A stretch of DNA of 64,000 nucleotides, from positions 992,001 through 1,056,000 of the forward strand of contig OZ244879.1 in the NCBI GenBank assembly GCA_965221295.1. The letters run 5' to 3'. Origin of the DNA: Bin87 sp965221295. GTDB taxonomy: Bacteria; Chloroflexota; Dehalococcoidia; Lucifugimonadales; UBA3495. Each line of letters starts with the position of its first letter. Position 1 is the first letter of the stretch. Both the position numbers and the translations under genes were made by a program. This document shows positions 43,684 through 52,219 of this stretch, in pieces. The notes beneath the pieces are model-generated. The model did no database searches and was not told the DNA's origin. It worked only from the letters and a program-made list of their open reading frames with translations.

Positions 43684-44157
43684 TCAGCCCAACAGACCGC
43701 GTTCGATCAGCCAGGTCAATACGTCGGCCAAGCCAATCACGACGACGCCGGCGATGGCGAGGGCGGTGGGGCCCAGCAGGACGCTACGCAATTTGCCCGC
43801 TGGTCGTTCGGTTCGTCGGGGTAGCAGCCAGGCGATGGCGAAGGCGTACACCGCCAATACGATCTTGGCGATCAGGACTGCGGTGTAGGCCATGCCGGCG
43901 GCTTCGGTGGTCAGTCGGTCCACCGTGAGAATGACTCCGGTGAAGATGAGGACGGCGATGGCGGTGGCGACCAAGGGTCGAAATTCCGCCGCGAGCGCTC
44001 GGCTCACGAGACTCACGGTGTCGGAGTCGGCGTTGTGCAGGGAACGCAATGCGGGCCGCCCGGCGAGCAGCATGAACAGGCTGCCACCGATCCATACGAC
44101 AGCGGCCAGGGCGTGGGCCCAACGGATTACGAGCAGGATGATGTCTAGGATGGGCAT
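43684..44157 (-). CDS. CopD-like integral membrane protein
   Basis: The 157-residue protein has four predicted transmembrane helices. The first carries the His pattern VIRWAHALAAVVWIGGSLF seen in copper-resistance D-domain proteins. LVATAIAVLIFTGVIL, AYTAVLIAKIVLAVYAFAI and ALAIAGVVVIGLADVL form the others. The role is probably in metal or heme-related membrane function, but this is inference. The start is the ATG at 44155-44157; a longer frame reaches 44199. The TlpA-like gene is 19 bp upstream of that longer frame. Confidence 0.7.
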   Translation of the reverse strand: MPILDIILLVIRWAHALAAVVWIGGSLFMLLAGRPALRSLHNADSDTVSLVSRALAAEFRPLVATAIAVLIFTGVILTVDRLTTEAAGMAYTAVLIAKIVLAVYAFAIAWLLPRRTERPAGKLRSVLLGPTALAIAGVVVIGLADVLTWLIERGLLG

Positions 44158-44218
44158 GTTGGGACAAGGTGGCGCGCGGCTTTGACGAGGCAGCCACATG
44201 GCGCGGGAGATGTTAGCC

Positions 44219-44767
44219 CTAACCGAGAAGCTCGTCTAGTATCTCGGTGAGCCGGTCAGCGTTCATGCGGCTGATCTCCATCAGGTGGACACGACCGGCC
44301 TGGTCGATGAAGTACGTGGTGGGGAAATACACGACGGCGTATTCCTGGGCGACCCTGGCGCGCACATCGGTAGCGAAAGTGAAGGTCAACCCCAGCTCGT
44401 CGACGAAGCGTCGAGCTTCGACTTCGGTATCGAAACCCTGCGGGACGAACAGGCCGACAAACTGCACGTTGCGGCCTTGGTATTGTTCCCAAACCTCCTG
44501 GAAGGCTGGCATCTCGTCTCGACAGGGCGGGCATGAAGGGTACCAGAAGTTGAGGACGACGACATCGCCCCGCTGTTCTGACAAGCGGAACTCGTGGCGG
44601 TCGAAGGTCGTCAGCGCGAAGTCGGCGGCGGGTTCGCCGGTTGCGCAGGCCATCGCGGCGGGGAGAATGGCGACCAGTATGGCAAGGTTGAGCGCCCAGC
44701 GGATATAGCCGGTCGGCAAGGGGGAAGGAACGGGTGACATTACGGCGCGGCGAGGCAGGGAAAGCAT
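44219..44767 (-). CDS. TlpA-like thiol-disulfide oxidoreductase, membrane-anchored
   Basis: A 182-residue redoxin with an N-terminal hydrophobic segment (about 25-42) that ends near a Cys (AAMAC). It may therefore be a lipoprotein or a simply anchored protein. The thioredoxin fold starts DFALTTFDRHEFRLSEQRGD. The active site is WYPSCPPCRDEMP, and the cis-Pro is in YFPTTYFID. It likely reduces or oxidises extracytoplasmic thiols. The start is ATG 44765-44767 or the Met at 44740. Confidence 0.83.
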   Translation of the reverse strand: MLSLPRRAVMSPVPSPLPTGYIRWALNLAILVAILPAAMACATGEPAADFALTTFDRHEFRLSEQRGDVVVLNFWYPSCPPCRDEMPAFQEVWEQYQGRNVQFVGLFVPQGFDTEVEARRFVDELGLTFTFATDVRARVAQEYAVVYFPTTYFIDQAGRVHLMEISRMNADRLTEILDELLG

Positions 44768-44819
44768 ATCGATATTCTACCGCATGGCAATCGGCGGCCG
44801 GCAAACTTGCGCCGGAGAG

Positions 44820-45450
44820 GGACGGCCGTTGGTCGCGGTCGACGAGATTGCCACGGCCTTCGGCCTCGCAATGACAGTTGGGGGTGGGTTTGGCAGTGAC
44901 GGTTGGGGAATGGCGCTGGCAGTGACGGTTGGGGAATGGCGCTGGCAGTGACGGTTGGGGTTGGGAGGCGACGGCCGTTGGTTGCGGTCGACGAGATTGC
45001 CACGGCCTTCGGCCTCGCAATGACAGTTGGGTGGTGGGCCTCGCAATGACAGTTGGGGAGGCGGGTTTAGCAGTGGCGGTTGGAGAATGGCGCTGGCAGT
45101 GACGGTTGGGGAAGGGAGGCGACGGCCGTTGGTCGCGGTCGACGAGATTGCCACGGCCTTCGGCCTCGCAATGACAGTTGGGGGTGGGTTTGGCAGTGAC
45201 GGTTGGGGAATGGCGCTGGCAGTGACGGTTGGGGAAGGGAGGCGACGGCCGTTGGTCGCGGTCGACGAGATTGCCGCGGCCTTCGGCCTCGCAATGACAG
45301 TTGGGTGGGGGGTGGCAGTGTCGGTTGGGGTTGGGAGGGGACGGCCGTTGGTTGCGGTCGACGAGATTGCCACGGCCTTCGGCCTCGCAATGACAGTTGG
45401 GGGTGGGTTTGGCAGTGTAGGTTGGGGTTGGGAGGCGGTGTCAGGTTGGA
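44820..45450. repeat. Repeat array C (5 hairpin copies)
   Basis: Copies start at 44847, 44996, 45147, 45270 and 45366. Each is preceded by GGCCGTTGGT and a GGTCGACGAG flank and followed by GACAGTTGGG. Interspersed are array-specific monomers of the form GGCAGTGACGGTTGGGGAA. The array ends about 25 bp before the stop of the minus-strand MFS gene. Confidence 0.92.
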
Positions 45451-45475
45451 GTGAGTCGGCAGGTTTGAGAGTGGG

Positions 45476-46636
45476 CTATCGCTTGTTCTGGCCGGCGGTT
45501 CTTGCGAATTCGCGGCCGAACAGGCACGTCAACAGCGCGCTAACCAGGGTGGCTACGAGGCACATGTAGCCGATGCCGGCATAGCCGACGCTGGCCAACA
45601 ACGCGCCGGCGATGCCGGCGCCCAAGGCGCCGCCCGACTGGTTGCTGAAACCCATGAGGCCAACTCCCGTGGCTTTAGAATCCCCGGAGTACTCGGCGCT
45701 GGCGGAGACCAGGATGGGGAACGTCATGCTGAGCAGGCCGATTCCGACGGATGCAATCGTGACAGCAGTCCAGAGTCCCAAATCCATGGTGAAGAACAGG
45801 AAGGCGCAGAATCCGCCGGCCACCGAGCTGCTGGCGATGAATAAGCCGCGGACGCTACGGTTGGCGACGAGGCCGGCCCCGTAGCTTCCGGCCATCTGCC
45901 CGATGGCCGCTATGGCCAACGGCAGGGCGACGAAGCCCACATTCAGGTTGAATGTGTGCACCAGATAGGCGGTGAAAAAGCTGATGGTACTCCAAAAAGC
46001 GATGCGCTGCGCCAGATTCACCGCCACGGCGACACGGAAGAATCTCAGGGACACCAGGGACAAATACCTGGAGAAGAAGGCCCAATTGCGTACCCGCTCA
46101 CCCCGGTCTCTTGGCAACCAGAGCCAGTTGGCTACGAGACCGGTGGCCAGAGCCAAACCGTAAACCACGAAGGCGAACCGCCAACTGCCCACGTCGGCCA
46201 GGATCGCGACCAAAGGCACGCTGATGGCGGCGGCCAGCCCCTGGATTCCCAGCAGGGCGCCCACCGCCTGGGATCGTCTGGCCGGAGAGATGACGTCGGC
46301 AACCGCGCCCATGATGTTGGGCGGTATGGCGCCGCCACCCAGACCGGTCAAGATCCGCAGCGCGAGGAGGGTCTCGAGGTTGGGAGCCAGCGCGGACGCC
46401 AGGACGGACACTGAGAGAACAGACAAACCTGCCACCGCCATGGGGCGACGCCCAAAGGAATCTGACAGGGGGCCGCCAGAGACGCCGGTAACCGCCCAGG
46501 CGGCGAAGGTGGCGGTGGCCAGTTGGCCGGCCACTGCGACCGATATTTCCAAATCCGTCGCGATTTCCACCAAGAGCGGCGGGACGATGAGGATGGCGCT
46601 AATGGTCACGAAAACGGTAAACGAAAGCACGGCCAT
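45476..46636 (-). CDS. Major facilitator superfamily transporter
   Basis: The 386-residue protein has 12 predicted helices. The MFS signature between helices 2 and 3 reads GGPLSDSFGRRPMAVAG, and a second copy of the fold starts near residue 195. Substrate motifs are not diagnostic; drug/H+ antiporter relatives are likely. The ATG at 46634-46636 is the only standard start before the upstream in-frame stop at 46703, but it has no Shine-Dalgarno, and a non-standard start slightly upstream cannot be excluded. Confidence 0.85.
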   Translation of the reverse strand: MAVLSFTVFVTISAILIVPPLLVEIATDLEISVAVAGQLATATFAAWAVTGVSGGPLSDSFGRRPMAVAGLSVLSVSVLASALAPNLETLLALRILTGLGGGAIPPNIMGAVADVISPARRSQAVGALLGIQGLAAAISVPLVAILADVGSWRFAFVVYGLALATGLVANWLWLPRDRGERVRNWAFFSRYLSLVSLRFFRVAVAVNLAQRIAFWSTISFFTAYLVHTFNLNVGFVALPLAIAAIGQMAGSYGAGLVANRSVRGLFIASSSVAGGFCAFLFFTMDLGLWTAVTIASVGIGLLSMTFPILVSASAEYSGDSKATGVGLMGFSNQSGGALGAGIAGALLASVGYAGIGYMCLVATLVSALLTCLFGREFARTAGQNKR

Positions 46637-47173
46637 GAACCACGCTTTGTTTACCTCTGCGACCGGCGCTGGGACGCTTGGCGTTTCGATGTCGGGTATT
46701 CCCTATGGGCGGCAGTGATGTCGATGGGACAAATGTTGGAGCGCCAGTATAACCCCACGGCAGCATGGGGCGCAGCGCCGGCATCCGTGTCGGTGGAGCC
46801 GGGGAAGAGCGGTGGCCCTGGCCCGGTTCGCAGCGGGGGAACAACGGGAAGAATCTTGAGCGGGTCGGGCTTGGATCGGGTCGCTGATGGCGCCGGTTCT
46901 GGAAGCGGAGACCGCAGACGCGCGAAGCGCCGGGTTGGGAACGCAACGGGGCATGGAGTTGATCGGCGTGGCGCTGGCTATCGGGATCAACTATGAGTTG
47001 ATTGCGGTCATGGACGGAGGAAATGGGGGAGGTCCGGGTATTGGAATATCCCAGATGTCCGGGCTGAGCGCGAAATTGAGCCGACCGCCGGGCAAGGGCC
47101 CATTGGGCTGGGCTTGGGCGTGGAGCAATGTCAGTTTGAGGCAGCTGGGAGCATGGTGAGGATATTGGTTTGA
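46637..47173. other. Spacer between MFS and greA-like genes
   Basis: About 540 bp with no frame I can support. It must carry the MFS promoter, which is not identifiable by eye. Confidence 0.5.
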
Positions 47174-47203
47174 TTGCCCGTGTAACCGCCAAAATGCTAT
47201 GAT
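47174..47203 (+). promoter_or_regulatory. Extended -10 promoter of the greA-like gene
   Basis: TTGCCC (47174-47179), 18 bp, then TATGAT (47198-47203), with TG one base before the hexamer. It lies about 48 bp upstream of the TTG start. Confidence 0.55.
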
Positions 47204-47251
47204 TGTGTCCATTCTGACGCGTGAGATTGCGACCAGACTGGAGGACAAAAG

Positions 47252-48067
47252 TTGACCAACGAACCACACCTCTCGATATCGCAAGCCATCGACATTTTTG
47301 TCACTCACCTGAAGGACGCCCGCCAAACCATGCAGGGCCAGCAGGAGTTGCTACGCTTTCAAGCCCGGATTGGCAAAGACAAAAGGATGTCAACCTTGCA
47401 TGCTATTGAAGTCGGAGACTACGCCCGGTGGACCACCGAAAACGTAGAGAATCCGGCTTCTCGTCTGGATCCTGTCAAGAAATTCCTAACGTTCGCCAAC
47501 CGCAACGGTTGGACGCAGATCAGTCTGGCGCGCTACGCGACTGCGCCGCGGCGCAACCGCCGGCGCTTCCAGAACTCGGACCAGGCGATGGGAGCGAGCG
47601 CGCCCACCGCCCGGCTGAGCGAGGAAAGACACAACGAACTACAGGAGGAGCTTCGACGCCTGCGGGCGGAGGTGCCTCAAATTCGCGAGACCATTCGGGT
47701 GGCTCGGAGCGACGGAGACGTTCGCGAAAACGCGCCTTTGGACGCCGCCCGGGAACAGCAGCAACTGGTCGAACGGCGGATCAGGCAGCTGGAAAACGAC
47801 CTGTCGCGGGTGGAGATCGTGGACGCGGCCAACGCCGACACTGAGAAAGTCAGCATTGGTTCCAGAGTCACGTTGCACGACATGGAGAACGAAGAGCGGC
47901 GGAGCTTCACCCTGGTGGACGTTCGGGAAGCCGACGTGGCCGCCGGGAAGATATCGACCGTATCGCCCATTGGTCAGGCGCTGATGGGTCGCAGTGTGGG
48001 CGAGGAGTTGACGGTGGCGACCCCGCGCGGCGCCGTGCAGTATCGCATTGAAGGGATTGGCGAATAA
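47252..48067 (+). CDS. GreA-type elongation factor fused to integrase-like N-terminal domain
   Basis: The 271-residue protein has two parts. Residues 1 to about 95 resemble the SAM-like core-binding domain of tyrosine recombinases (SISQAIDIFVTHLKDAR..., TLHAIEVGDYARW..., DPVKKFLTFANRNGW). Residues about 120-271 are a full GreA: an N-terminal coiled coil whose tip is SDGDVRENAPLDAAREQQ, keeping the Asp and Glu that act in transcript cleavage, and a C-terminal FKBP-like domain ending GAVQYRIEGI. Standard GreA has about 158 residues. The start is a TTG with GGAGG seven bases upstream. It likely rescues backtracked RNA polymerase; the N-terminal domain could add DNA binding. Confidence 0.85.
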   Translation: MTNEPHLSISQAIDIFVTHLKDARQTMQGQQELLRFQARIGKDKRMSTLHAIEVGDYARWTTENVENPASRLDPVKKFLTFANRNGWTQISLARYATAPRRNRRRFQNSDQAMGASAPTARLSEERHNELQEELRRLRAEVPQIRETIRVARSDGDVRENAPLDAAREQQQLVERRIRQLENDLSRVEIVDAANADTEKVSIGSRVTLHDMENEERRSFTLVDVREADVAAGKISTVSPIGQALMGRSVGEELTVATPRGAVQYRIEGIGE

Positions 48068-48098
48068 CGGCGACTGTAGGGATAAAACCTCGAAAGTT

Positions 48099-48133
48099 GC
48101 AGGGGCGATTAACACATCGCCCCTGCGTTTCGT
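48099..48133. terminator. Bidirectional terminator between greA-like and peroxiredoxin genes
   Basis: A perfect 11-bp stem GCAGGGGCGAT/ATCGCCCCTGC with loop TAACAC is followed by GTTTCGTT. It lies between two convergent genes. Confidence 0.82.
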
Positions 48134-48601
48134 TCACTTGCCGATGTTCTCCACAGCCGCGAGGATGGTCTCGGGATCAGGGAGCGTACCGGGAGCGTAG
48201 GTTTCCCGGTAACGAATCACGCCTTGGGGGTCCACGATGATGACGGCGCGGGTTCCGGCGCCCCGCTCGGCATTCCACAGGTCGTAAGCGGTGGTGACTT
48301 GCCCCTTGGGGTGCCAATCGGATAGTTCCGGGTATGGCAGTCCGCCCATGGAGGTAGTCCAAGCGCGATGGGCGGCAACGTGGTCGCAACTAATGCCCAG
48401 GACCCGGGCATTCAGCTCTTCGAACCGAGCGTTGTAACGCCGGAACGAAGTAGCCTGATCGGTTCAACCACCGGTGAAATCAAGGACGTGGAACGACAGC
48501 ACCACGGAGTTTTCGCCGCGGTAGCTGTTCAGCGAAACATCGCCGTGGTGTGGCGATGGGAGCGTGAAGTCGGGGGCAACATCCCCAATCTGGCCAGGCA
48601 T
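48134..48601 (-). CDS. AhpE-type peroxiredoxin with selenocysteine at the peroxidatic position
   Basis: Read through the TGA at 48464-48466, the frame gives 155 residues, the length of AhpE-type peroxiredoxins, with similarity on both sides. It opens GQIGDVAPDFTLPSPHHGD, then LSFHVLDFTGG-U-TDQATSFRRYN, where relatives have the peroxidatic Cys (FTGIC). LGISCDH and RAVIIVDPQGVIRYRE follow. Sec46 would be the peroxidatic residue; the only Cys is 72. The ATG at 48599-48601 has AGGAGAAGG upstream, and a perfect TATAAT lies 72 bp further up. A frameshift or pseudogene is unlikely because the frame is unchanged and the TGA falls on the catalytic residue. Gene callers would report two fragments or only 48134-48349. 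Confidence 0.9.
48418..48450 (-). promoter_or_regulatory. Candidate SECIS hairpin of the peroxiredoxin gene
   Basis: On the minus strand, beginning 14 nt after the UGA: CTTCG pairs with CGAAG, then a TT/TT internal loop, CCG with CGG, one bulged T, then GCGT with ACGC around loop TACA. The loop starts 28 nt past the UGA, within the usual bacterial SECIS range. The loop lacks the G expected in its first two bases, so the exact element is uncertain. Confidence 0.45.
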
Positions 48602-48673
48602 CAACCTTCTCCTGTGTGAGACCGAACGGACGCTGAATCGCCTGGGCGACGGGCCCGTCGGCGGGCTGTGGGG

Positions 48674-48679
48674 ATTATA
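48674..48679 (-). promoter_or_regulatory. -10 element of the peroxiredoxin gene
   Basis: A perfect TATAAT on the minus strand with a weak TGGAAT at 17 bp. The leader to the start codon is about 65 nt. Confidence 0.5.
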
Positions 48680-48705
48680 CCGCAACGGTCGCTATCATTC
48701 CAAAC

Positions 48706-48870
48706 GAGCGCTGGCCGAACGGGGGCGGGCCAAACGAGCGCCGGCCGAACTGACGTTGGCAAAACGAGCGCGGGCCAGATGGTTGCCGGCCAAATGGGCA
48801 CGGGCCAAGCGAGCGCTGGCCAAATGGGCACGGGCCAAACGGGCGCCAGCCAAGAGAACGCCAGCCGAAC
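48706..48870. repeat. 15-bp minisatellite, 11 units
   Basis: Eleven consecutive 15-bp units of the form GAGCGCTGGCCAAAT, with two to six differences each, lie between the divergent peroxiredoxin and GlcG genes. Because the unit is a multiple of three and lacks stops, all frames stay open. One minus-strand frame reads as five-residue repeats of the form A-[RH]-L-A-x. Confidence 0.85.
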
Positions 48871-48955
48871 GAGCTTTGAGCGGTCGGGTTCCGGTCCGGT
48901 GACCGACGGGGGGATCGAGCTCCCGTTCGTGGACCACCGGGGTTGGCGTTCGGCG

Positions 48956-48964
48956 TGGTATCAT
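48956..48964 (+). promoter_or_regulatory. Extended -10 promoter of the GlcG/HbpS-like gene
   Basis: TGGTATCAT: TG, one base, then TATCAT (48959-48964), 39 bp upstream of the start. No -35 is obvious. Confidence 0.45.
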
Positions 48965-49003
48965 CGCGCTGAATTTTTGCCCGACACGATTGGAGGCTGA
49001 ACA

Positions 49004-49420
49004 ATGGCGACCCAACCTGTACTGACAACCGAACAGATCAAAGCGGCGATGGACGCCATGTTGGCCCAGGCCAACCGAACCCCCGACGCTCCCGTCGCCA
49101 TGGCCATCGTTGATGCTGGCGGCGAGCTGTTGGCCTACCTGACGATGGGCAACCTGCGGATCTTCAGCCGCCGCCACGCGCTTCGCAAGGCGTACACTTC
49201 GGCGATCATGGGTCGGAATTCTGGCGAGCACGCCGCTGGTCTGCACGCTCAAGGGCGCAACATTGCAGACTTGGGAGACCCCAGGCTAACCCACGGTCAG
49301 GGCGGCTTGGTGATAATGAAGGACGGCGTGATCCTGGGAGGCATCGGCGTGGGTGGCTACCCCAGCGGGCAGGCGGACGAGGACTTGTCCCGGGTTGGAC
49401 TGGAGGCGATGAACCTGTGA
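49004..49420 (+). CDS. GlcG/HbpS family protein
   Basis: The 138-residue protein has the GlcG/HbpS fold: LTTEQIKAAMDAMLAQANR, VAMAIVDAGGELLAYLTMGN, SRRHALRKAYTSAIMG and a C-terminal glycine-rich GVILGGIGVGGYPSGQADEDL. Some members bind heme or sense redox state; others occur in glycolate or propanediol loci. The start is the ATG at 49004 with GGAGG upstream. It is divergent from the peroxiredoxin gene, so a shared redox context is possible. Confidence 0.83.
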   Translation: MATQPVLTTEQIKAAMDAMLAQANRTPDAPVAMAIVDAGGELLAYLTMGNLRIFSRRHALRKAYTSAIMGRNSGEHAAGLHAQGRNIADLGDPRLTHGQGGLVIMKDGVILGGIGVGGYPSGQADEDLSRVGLEAMNL

Positions 49421-49519
49421 CCAGGGCGCCCTGGGTGGGAAGCGGGCGAGGCTAATTGGAAACTGGCGGCGCGTTCCGTGAGCCCCAGCTCGGGCGACTG
49501 GCAGTTGAGAACAAACCTG

Positions 49520-49545
49520 AGGCCCCGCCGAATCCGGCGGGGCCT
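49520..49545. terminator. Bidirectional terminator hairpin
   Basis: A perfect 11-bp stem AGGCCCCGCCG/CGGCGGGGCCT has loop AATC. It lies between the convergent GlcG-like and monooxygenase genes. There is no long T tract. Confidence 0.7.
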
Positions 49546-49569
49546 CGCGCTGGCGCGATGGGAGGTGGT

Positions 49570-50655
49570 TCAGGAACGGAGAGCGGGGGCCACCTCTTCG
49601 GCGTACAGACGGATGGAATTCTGCACCCGTTCGGTGGGTACGGTTCCGCCCAGGTTTGGCTCCATGATAACGCCGGTCAACCCCAGTTGGTCGCGGATTT
49701 CGATGAGGCGTTGGGCGACTTGCTCTGGGGAACCGTAGGCGACTCGGTCGGCCAGCAGGTCATCGTAGGTGGTGTTGAGGAGCTGCTCGGCTCGCTCCCG
49801 GCGTTCGGCCGAGGCGTTCTCGCCCTCTGCTTGCACCGTCCGTATGTAGGTATCAGCGGTGCGACGGAAGGCGCGCATGGTGCTTTCTTCGGTGTCGGCG
49901 CGGACCTGGTCCATCGACTCTGCGACGTAGATGGGCATACGCACGTAGGCATCGTCTACGTCGTGGCCGTGTTCCCGGGCGGCGGCTCGGTAGCTTTCCA
50001 GGTTGTCGGACACCTGATTGAGGCCCTGTCCGCGAACGCCGGTCACCAACGGGAAGCCCAATTGCCCGACGATGCCAAAAGTGTCGATGGAATTGGCGGC
50101 GATTCGGATGGGAGGATGGGGTTGCTGGTACGGGCGCGGCGTCACCACCACGTCGTCCATATTGTAGTAGTGGCCGTGATGGTCGAAACGGTAGTTGTTC
50201 CAGGCCTTCAGAATGATCTCAAGGGCCTCGGTAAAGCGTTGCCGGCTCTCGTCGTAGGGCACGTCGTAGCCCTGGTAGGAGCGCGGGAAGCTGCTGCGTC
50301 CGATGCCGAAATCCAGCCGGCCTTGGGTAATGTTGTCCACCGTGGCGGCTTCTTCGGCGAGCCGGATCGGATGGGACAGCGGCAGCACGCTGACGCCGGT
50401 TCCCACGCGGACCCGCTCAGTGCGGGCTCCAATGATCCCTGCCATCAGCAGGGGAACCGATGAGACCGAAGGAATGCCGGCGCCGCCGGGGTCGGTAGGA
50501 GTCCGCGGCGCGGCGAAGTGGCGTTCGGCGAGCCAGACGCCATCGATGCCGGTTTCGTCAGCCAGCCTTGCCATGTCAAAGGCTTCGGCGAAGGCTTCAT
50601 CCTGGGTGCGGCCCTCTCGGTAGTCGCATTCCATTACCAAACCGACGTGCTGCAT
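49570..50655 (-). CDS. Luciferase-like (LLM class) flavin-dependent oxidoreductase
   Basis: The 361-residue COG2141 enzyme has GIDGVWLAERHFAAPRTPTD, VRVGTGVSVLPLSHPIRLAEEAATVD, GRLDFGIGRSSFPRSYQGYD, HPPIRIAANSIDTF and a C-terminal VAYGSPEQVAQRLIEIRDQLG. It resembles alkanal monooxygenase alpha-chain-like proteins. The start is the ATG at 50653-50655 with GGAGG upstream. Confidence 0.87.
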   Translation of the reverse strand: MQHVGLVMECDYREGRTQDEAFAEAFDMARLADETGIDGVWLAERHFAAPRTPTDPGGAGIPSVSSVPLLMAGIIGARTERVRVGTGVSVLPLSHPIRLAEEAATVDNITQGRLDFGIGRSSFPRSYQGYDVPYDESRQRFTEALEIILKAWNNYRFDHHGHYYNMDDVVVTPRPYQQPHPPIRIAANSIDTFGIVGQLGFPLVTGVRGQGLNQVSDNLESYRAAAREHGHDVDDAYVRMPIYVAESMDQVRADTEESTMRAFRRTADTYIRTVQAEGENASAERRERAEQLLNTTYDDLLADRVAYGSPEQVAQRLIEIRDQLGLTGVIMEPNLGGTVPTERVQNSIRLYAEEVAPALRS

Positions 50656-50751
50656 ATTGGTCCCTCCTGGCGGTTCGTTGAAGCGGCGAATGGATGGTTG
50701 CTGGCGATGACTGGAGGTTGGTTTTGACTGGTCTCTAGCTATCGTTGGTCG

Positions 50752-50952
50752 TTAGCTATCGATGTAGGTATTGGGCGCCGTCAGAAACTTGGTGCGGCAC
50801 TCCAAGCTACAGAAATAATACCACTCGCCGTTGTAGAAGCTGCGGGTTCCGGCGTTGGGGTCCACCTCGTTGGCGCCGTGCATGGTTTGGCCGGTGGTGG
50901 CCCTGGCGCTGTTTTCGTTGATTTCGATTTTGCAAACGGGATCAACGGGCAT
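50752..50952 (-). CDS. YHS-domain small protein
   Basis: The 66-residue protein starts DPVCKIEINENSA and ends YYFCSLECRTKFLTAPNTYI, the full YHS metal-binding signature with three Cys. A short insertion precedes the second half. YHS domains often accompany copper or other metal transport or oxygenase subunits. The start is the ATG at 50950-50952 with GAGGAG eight bases upstream. Confidence 0.85.
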   Translation of the reverse strand: MPVDPVCKIEINENSARATTGQTMHGANEVDPNAGTRSFYNGEWYYFCSLECRTKFLTAPNTYIDS

Positions 50953-50992
50953 GGTTGGTCTCCTCAGGTGATGGGATGGTAGCGAGTCGCGT

Positions 50993-52168
50993 TCAGCCGA
51001 CTGGTTGCAGGTTCATACCCAGGCGCACTTGGCCGGGTTGGTCGAGCAAGGACCGAGCGACGCGGGCCCGGTGCTCGAAGCTGGTGCCCATGCGCATGGT
51101 CCAAGCGGTTACCCGGCGATACCAGAGGTGCAGGTCGAACTCCATCATGAAGCCGATTCCGCCGTGGATTTGCTGGGAGGAGCGCACGGTGGCCTGGCAT
51201 TTGTCGTTGGTAAAGGCCTTGGCTTGAGATACTTCCACACCGAAGGGGAGGCCGGCATCGAGTTTCCATAAGGCTTCGTAGGTGAGCAGCTGGGCGCCGT
51301 CCACCCAGACGATCATGTCGGTGCAGAGGTGCTGAATCGACTGGAATCCGGCGAGAGGACGGCCAAAGGCGACTCGATTCTTGGCGTAGTCGATGGCCAT
51401 CTCAGCGTCCTTGCGAGCCGCGCCGATAATCTGCGCGCAGAGCAAGGCCGTTCCCACGTCGAGCAGGTCGGAGGTTGCAGGCCAGCCGTGGTTGATCTCG
51501 CCGATGACGTTGGCGAGAGGCACGCGAACGCCATCCAACGAGAGTTTGCTTTGGGAATCTTTGGCCAGGGTGGTCAGCCTGGATTCGGAAATGCCGGCGC
51601 TGTTGGTGGGCACGATGGCGAGGGTGACGCCGGCGTGATGGTCGCTGGGGGGAGCGGTGCGCACCGCCATGACCATGAGTTCGGCGGCGGAGAAATTGTC
51701 AACAAAATTTTTTACGCCATTGATGACGAGGCTATCGCCGTCCACCTGGGCCTGGCACTGAATGGCGTCGGGACGAAGGCGAGGGTCCTGCTCCTGGACG
51801 GCCCAGGTCATGATGAGATCGCCGCGGGCTACTCGGGGCAAAATGGATTGCTGTTGGTCTGCGGAGCCGTGGCGGGCCACTGCAAGCGCGGCGGTGGCGG
51901 AGCTGTGGAACGGCACTGGGGCGATGGCGCGCCCGCACTCTTCAAGAATGAGACCGAGGTAGGTAACGGGTAGGCCGCCACCGCCGTAGGACTCGGGGAG
52001 GGAAATTCCGAACCATCCGAGGGCTGCCATTTGGTTCCAGAGGTCGACCGAGTAGCCGAGTTCGTCCTGCTCGATGGCCCTGGCCAAGCTGGGTGGGGAT
52101 TCGACGTCGAGGAATTCCCGGGCCGCGTTTTTGACCATCAATTCTTCTTCGCTGGGTAGTACGTTCAT
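50993..52168 (-). CDS. Acyl-CoA dehydrogenase family protein (subunit 1 of a pair)
   Basis: The 391-residue FAD enzyme of the acyl-CoA dehydrogenase family has an N-terminal helical domain (MAALGWFGISLPESYGGGGL), FAD-binding MTWAVQEQDPR, middle strand GVKNFVDNF and a C-terminal QQIHGGIGFMMEFDLHLWYRR. The adjacent second dehydrogenase gene suggests a heteromeric enzyme, as known for FadE-type pairs in steroid side-chain degradation. The substrate is unknown. The start is the ATG at 52166-52168. Confidence 0.86.
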   Translation of the reverse strand: MNVLPSEEELMVKNAAREFLDVESPPSLARAIEQDELGYSVDLWNQMAALGWFGISLPESYGGGGLPVTYLGLILEECGRAIAPVPFHSSATAALAVARHGSADQQQSILPRVARGDLIMTWAVQEQDPRLRPDAIQCQAQVDGDSLVINGVKNFVDNFSAAELMVMAVRTAPPSDHHAGVTLAIVPTNSAGISESRLTTLAKDSQSKLSLDGVRVPLANVIGEINHGWPATSDLLDVGTALLCAQIIGAARKDAEMAIDYAKNRVAFGRPLAGFQSIQHLCTDMIVWVDGAQLLTYEALWKLDAGLPFGVEVSQAKAFTNDKCQATVRSSQQIHGGIGFMMEFDLHLWYRRVTAWTMRMGTSFEHRARVARSLLDQPGQVRLGMNLQPVG

Positions 52169-52219
52169 CGTGCCTCAGTGTTTGGTTCGGACGGATGGGC
52201 GCCGGGCGTTGGGTAGCGC

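Noticed and set aside
48134..48601. The peroxiredoxin as a pseudogene or frameshift.
   Set aside because: Both parts are in the same frame, the only defect is a UGA exactly at the catalytic residue, and promoter, Shine-Dalgarno and terminator are intact.
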